From contig NC_067195.1 in the NCBI RefSeq assembly GCF_000699445.3, forward strand, positions 57,454,465 through 57,518,464: a DNA stretch of 64,000 nt. Reading direction: 5' to 3'. A program made the position numbers and the translations under genes. This document shows, in pieces, positions 59,726 through 64,000 of this stretch. The first letter of the stretch is position 1; every line of letters begins with the position of its first letter. The notes beneath the pieces were generated by a model, which saw only the letters and a list, made by a program, of their open reading frames with translations, did no database searches and had not been told where the DNA came from. Source of the DNA: Schistosoma haematobium. Taxonomy: Eukaryota > Platyhelminthes > Trematoda > Strigeidida > Schistosomatidae.

Positions 59726-59880
59726 GCCACCATCCATCTTTGCCTATAATGATCGTGACTTAAGGCAATATCGAGGGAATACGCACAGTGTGCCTATATG
59801 CCAATAAGGGACTGATCAATTACAGTCCTAAACATCAATACGAAGATTCAAGTAAACAATACCAAGTGAATTTATATGAA

Positions 59881-61334
59881 ATGTAGTCTTTAAAATAGAG
59901 CGACTTCACATCCAAATGTTTGTCTGTGATAAAAATTATCTATGTGATAAATATAAATATGCTACGATTGATCAGATTAGACAGATCAACATTGAGAACT
60001 AGATTTCCATAAATATAATATACATAACGAATTTCCTTATACGTTAACCATAACTTGAAATACAAAAGCGTGTCAAAAAGTTAAGAATTTATCCACCCAA
60101 TCCTTCTAACATGTTAGAACGATTCATTTTTCGTCAATTATTTAGGCAACTAAAAATTATAAATTGTCTCGAACGATAATAAAATGTAATGAATATGGAA
60201 AGTCCAACAGGCATCCTTTAACCATTTAACTACGATAAATAATTAAGAAAATAATAATTCTACTCTAATTGACGTTAGAGAACTAGTGATCGACCAATAT
60301 ACAGTCTAACTCAAACAAATACAAAGTCATATATAAGAACTTTCGTCTGAGTGTGGACTAACAGTCAACATAAAACATCAAGGATGAAAAATATATTTAT
60401 AGAATCTCAGACACTGAATTTGAAGTACATGGTTCTCCGGTTAATCGTATACTAAATTGGTCATCCAATCATGTTAAAAATGTTGAAAGTAAGTATTTAC
60501 TGTAGCATGTATGAGACCATCTGATGTGCAACGAAAATTGTGTTAAATAACAGATTGTGTGTATTTGTAAAGTGATCTAAGGTGTGAGAAGAAATTTCAT
60601 GGAGTATTTATCACCCCTAAAATATAAAGTCAGTATGAATAATCATTTACTTCACATTTGGTCGAATACATTTTGTGACTTAACTACATTTCTATCCTAA
60701 CGTGTTTGTAAATGAACAGAAGGATAAAACTATTTATTCATTTGTAACTTTTCAGTACATCATATGAAATTCTATCCAACTTCATTTTACTGTTCCCGTA
60801 TATTTAGTCCGTTTTTTCAGATTACAATTATTATCAACTTAACGTTATTTCACATCACAGTTAACTCTTTAGCCCAATAGTCAATTTTTTGATTATTTAA
60901 CACTACAATCAACACATTATCACATTGATAAGTTCTATTACAGAAAAAAATTCTTTACAGTTTTTTTAGTCAGTCACAGTTACCTCACTGAATTCAATCT
61001 TCTTCGTTTAATATTTTACGAAAAAAGTACATTTCTGAACCAAAAGTACTAGAGATTTTCATCTTTCCTTTTGGAAACCCTATACATGATTATGAAGACA
61101 ATTAGCTAAGTGAAGGTTTGTTGTTAACCATAACTTCATGCCTGAATCATATCTTATACTTCGGTGAATCTTAACTCATCAGGTACTACTGAACAACCTA
61201 TAAATATTTAAACAATAATCCCATTGAAATTGACGAAAACGTTTAAGTTAACAATTTTATTCAGAAGAAACCCAAAATCGAAATAATAACATTTTCGAGA
61301 TAGGAAAATGGAGTACCAATATTTTAGGAAATGA
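59881..61334. other. AT-rich non-coding stretch
   Basis: Nothing recognised. Confidence 0.5.
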
Positions 61335-61420
61335 AGTATGGTGGCTGTAATCATGGACACGCGTTTTTTCCTATACGGAGCTCATCAACTGAATGTACAT
61401 CAATCTATATCAATGAGGAG
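61335..61420 (-). mobile_element. Sm-alpha type fragment (family A), reverse, ribozyme region only
   Basis: On the minus strand: GATGTACATTCAG, TTGATGAG (first base of the box changed), stem II CTCC..GGA, AAAAAC in place of CGAAAC, ACGCGTGTCC with the GTC triplet, and GATTACAGCCACC. Decayed. Confidence 0.6.
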
Positions 61421-62070
61421 AACTAAACAACCAATATATATCAGAATATCAATATGTTTAACAATTAAAATAAAAATAAACCTCCTTAATGTAATCATAA
61501 AATAGTTGACTCACTAATGTTGCTATATTTGGAGTTATCGATGAAATCTTTGTACGTTCAACTTCTGCTTGCATTGCGGATATTTTTGGAACCTTCAATA
61601 AAGAAAATTTCAATGAATCAACATTACTAAAACACTGATTACATAATCATGAATTCATTTGTATGTATCCAAATGCATGTAATCAAGTGAATATTTAAAG
61701 TAAATTTTAACAAAAACGACTCGGGATTAGAATTAAATTGTAAATTTTAATTATATATTTCAATGTTATATTACTAAATTTGGTAAACTAAGTACACTTA
61801 AGGTGGTTTATTATAAATTCAATAGAAGAAAATGGTTTATTATTATTTGAAAGTTCCCGTTAAATATTGTTCATAAGTTTTGACAAAGCTTAGATAATAA
61901 TGACAAATCATAACAAAAATTGACTTTAATGGTATCTTTCTAGTTAATGAAATATGAATAACAGAAAATCTTTGACAAAAATCTTTATTAGTGAATTTAA
62001 ACTAACTTAATATGAATTCTTGACCAATCTTAGTCAGTGATTTAATATCATTAAATCTAACTAAAATATT
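61421..62070. other. AT-rich non-coding stretch
   Basis: Nothing recognised. Confidence 0.45.
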
Positions 62071-62411
62071 ACAGTTTTCAGTGGACCGGGATCAGACTCC
62101 AAGTAAAATCGTTTGTGATCGCTATTGAGATATACATACCGTCAATCTTCGTATATAATCATGTTTACTCCACCTCTTGTCATATCGCTTCGCTTCTCCT
62201 TCGATATTTTTTCTGGATCAACGATTGTATCAAATATAAGTATTTGAAATTCATCCGCGTATTTGGCTTATTTTATTCAGTTATTGAATAACGCGATTTA
62301 AGTCGATGAAATATACGAGGATAGGTGACATATATATTTCGACAGAAATCATTCAATGACGAACATTCATACAATCTAATTGGAGTCAGATCCCGGGCCA
62401 CTAAAAGTTAT
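62071..62411. mobile_element. hAT-like MITE with 8-bp imperfect TSD
   Basis: The element 62079-62403 (325 bp) has terminal inverted repeats: CAGTGGACCGGGATCAGACT at the left end and GAGTCAGATCCCGGGCCACT near the right end, 3 mismatches in about 22 bp. Flanks ACAGTTTT (62071-62078) and AAAGTTAT (62404-62411) agree at 6 of 8 positions. CAGTG-type ends and an 8-bp duplication fit the hAT superfamily. There is no transposase frame, so it is non-autonomous. Confidence 0.65.
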
Positions 62412-62700
62412 TTTCAAGTACGAAATAAATTATTCAAAGAATTAATTAGTGAAATGAAAATGTAGAAAATATAGAGCGATTTCACATTATTCACATAAAA
62501 TCTAGACATATAAGCTGAAGTTTCTAAACGGTCACATTTGTATGTAGCTAAATATTAAGGAATCACAACAAGAGCATTGATAAACAATACACCTACTGAA
62601 AAACTAAGAAGCCTCTTGACTCAGACTATAATGAAATTATTCAATTAATACCTCTACAGTACGTATAAATTATTTGATCATATTTTATTCTCCTAACGGT

Positions 62701-62972
62701 GAGACTATAATTTATGGACGGCCTTTGAGTGACGCCAAAGTGAACATTGAAAATGTTCACCTATTAACTAGTAATAAATGTGGGTTATAAATCAGTGTGA
62801 GGAATTACAATTAGAATTAACAGTCGATGGTCAGGGTTAGGAATTAGATTTAGTCTTTTTATCACAAAAATTCCAAAACGCTATTTAGCCGAATGGATGA
62901 TTGAATTTCGCACCAAAATCCAAGACCTGTTACCTTATATCCTATTGGTTCATCCATAAATTATGGTCTCGC
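62701..62972 (+). mobile_element. MITE-like element, TATAATTTATGGA family, copy 2
   Basis: About 272 bp with terminal inverted repeats GAGACTATAATTTATGGA (left, 62701-62718) and TCCATAAATTATGGTCTC (right, 62953-62970), one mismatch. The interior contains a small hairpin (GTGAACATTGAAAATGTTCAC, about 62741-62761). Related to the reverse copy at 55.91 kb. No coding capacity. Superfamily unknown, since no target duplication could be fixed. Confidence 0.7.
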
Positions 62973-64000
62973 TCTCTTAAATGTTTCAATCATTTGTACT
63001 TATTTATTCAGATGGTCAAAAAAATACATTCAGAACATTGTTTTTGAATATAACATCAACTGGATATCATCTTCAGGATGGAATACAACATTTATATTTC
63101 AAGTAGTTTAAATTATATCAATTATAACCTTATCGATAGTTTTTTTTCTCACCCTAAACGATAATATTTTGAACTTTTATGGTAACTAATGCACCATATT
63201 ATGTATTTTGCTCCAAATTGAACGTACATTAGCTTAACGTTCATTTGTAAATCGAAATTTTGGCTGTGACGAACGGTTAATAGATAAATCTTAAATGATC
63301 AAAATATATAAGATGATTGTTTCAATTTTAAAAACACTATTTTATTAATTTATTACTTAATAATATCTTAAAATATAGAAAAAATACATATTTAGAAAAC
63401 TTGCTTATCTGAAAGCAATATAACGTTATTTGGCATGTACTACAGATTATCTAACAGAGTAGTGTAGACTAATGAAATTGGACAATCGAACGGATTATTA
63501 TTGATCAAAAATGGATTAATCTGTTATTCAGCTATTAAAAAGAAATCTAATCACTCTAAATATTGAGATAAACACAATTCTCATTCCGTCAAACACTTAA
63601 ATTATTACAGATATTATTATTACAAATATTAAGCAAGGTAAAGTAACTCTTACAACATATATGTGGTATCAGTATAATTGATTTAGACTAACATACACAG
63701 ATACTAATTCATACATTCAATTAGATAACTTTCCAAAGTATGACTGAATTGCTGTAATACACAATCATTTACATTAAGTACAGTCATCACAAACTTTTCA
63801 TTAAAAACGAAATACTTTTGTTATGTTAAAGAGATTATAGTAAAACAGAGAAATACGAATCTGTTAAATATATTCTATTCAAAATTATTTGTCGATCCAA
63901 TATTCAATATATATTCATCGATAATCATTTTATTACTTGTCACCTCAAAACTCTGACTATTTCCAGTCAGAGACAAAGAAAATATTTAAACTATGTGTAT
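62973..64000. other. AT-rich non-coding stretch
   Basis: Nothing recognised to the end of the window. Confidence 0.5.

Larger units (their letters stand above)
59560..59880. mobile_element. Composite family A element with hammerhead cores on both strands
   Basis: On the minus strand, from 59870 leftwards: TTTACTTGAATCTTCG, TTAGGACTGTAATTGATCAGTC, CTCGATATTGCC (family A head), then a reverse-complement ribozyme, then ACTCTGAGATGCAGGTACATCCAG and a second ribozyme in sense, ending GATAGCCACAATCC. The middle (about 59570-59725) is an imperfect palindrome centred near 59652, so each strand carries one hammerhead. Confidence 0.78.

Overview
The window looks like nuclear DNA of a blood fluke of the genus Schistosoma. 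It is very AT-rich. It carries several copies of a tRNA-headed repeat whose tail contains the Sm-alpha type hammerhead ribozyme core (CTGACGAG, a short GGAC-type stem, GAAAC), a signature of schistosome Sm-alpha elements. It also carries RTE-clade (SR2-like) non-LTR retrotransposon fragments with a GTAA-repeat tail. The species cannot be fixed from the sequence alone. I found no host protein-coding exon that I could defend. The window reads as intergenic or large-intron DNA made of AT-rich unique sequence and old and young mobile elements.

Layout. 0-5 kb: a 5'-truncated RTE copy with a 12-bp target-site duplication (TSD), one Sm-alpha type ribozyme SINE and one head-to-head pair of a second ribozyme-SINE family ('family C'). 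7-9 kb: two reverse family C copies. 9.9-17.4 kb: three related solo LTRs with 4-bp TSDs, a separate 413-bp solo LTR with a perfect 5-bp TSD, Sm-alpha copies (one a large palindrome) and family C copies. 19-30 kb: mainly family C copies, many as inverted pairs, plus a third ribozyme-SINE family ('family B') at 24.6 and 27.8 kb. 31.5-35.7 kb: a reverse LINE 3' end of a second family, a 229-bp inverted repeat, one good family C copy and a reverse RTE copy. 36.6-42.1 kb: a tandem array with a 1,364-bp period. Its members are a young RTE copy, two chimeric copies and an older RTE copy, as expected from unequal recombination between two RTE insertions. 42.5-51.2 kb: degenerate family C copies, a family B copy flanked by a 51-bp direct repeat of itself, and a fourth solo LTR. 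51.9-64 kb: a LINE 3' end, two diverged copies of an unnamed repeat, two related MITE-like elements, a hAT-like MITE, a TA-cored palindrome and Sm-alpha copies, one with ribozyme cores on both strands.

How the parts work together. All three tRNA-headed families share one design: an RNA polymerase III type head (A-box and B-box like motifs) followed by a type I hammerhead with a very short stem III. Families B and C also show unit junctions (direct repeat ends, or a 3' tail sequence found upstream of the head). This suggests copying from multimeric or circular RNA rather than simple linear SINE transcripts. The LINE and LTR pieces are all non-autonomous: no intact endonuclease, integrase or full reverse transcriptase frame is present, so any mobilisation would depend on elements elsewhere in the genome.
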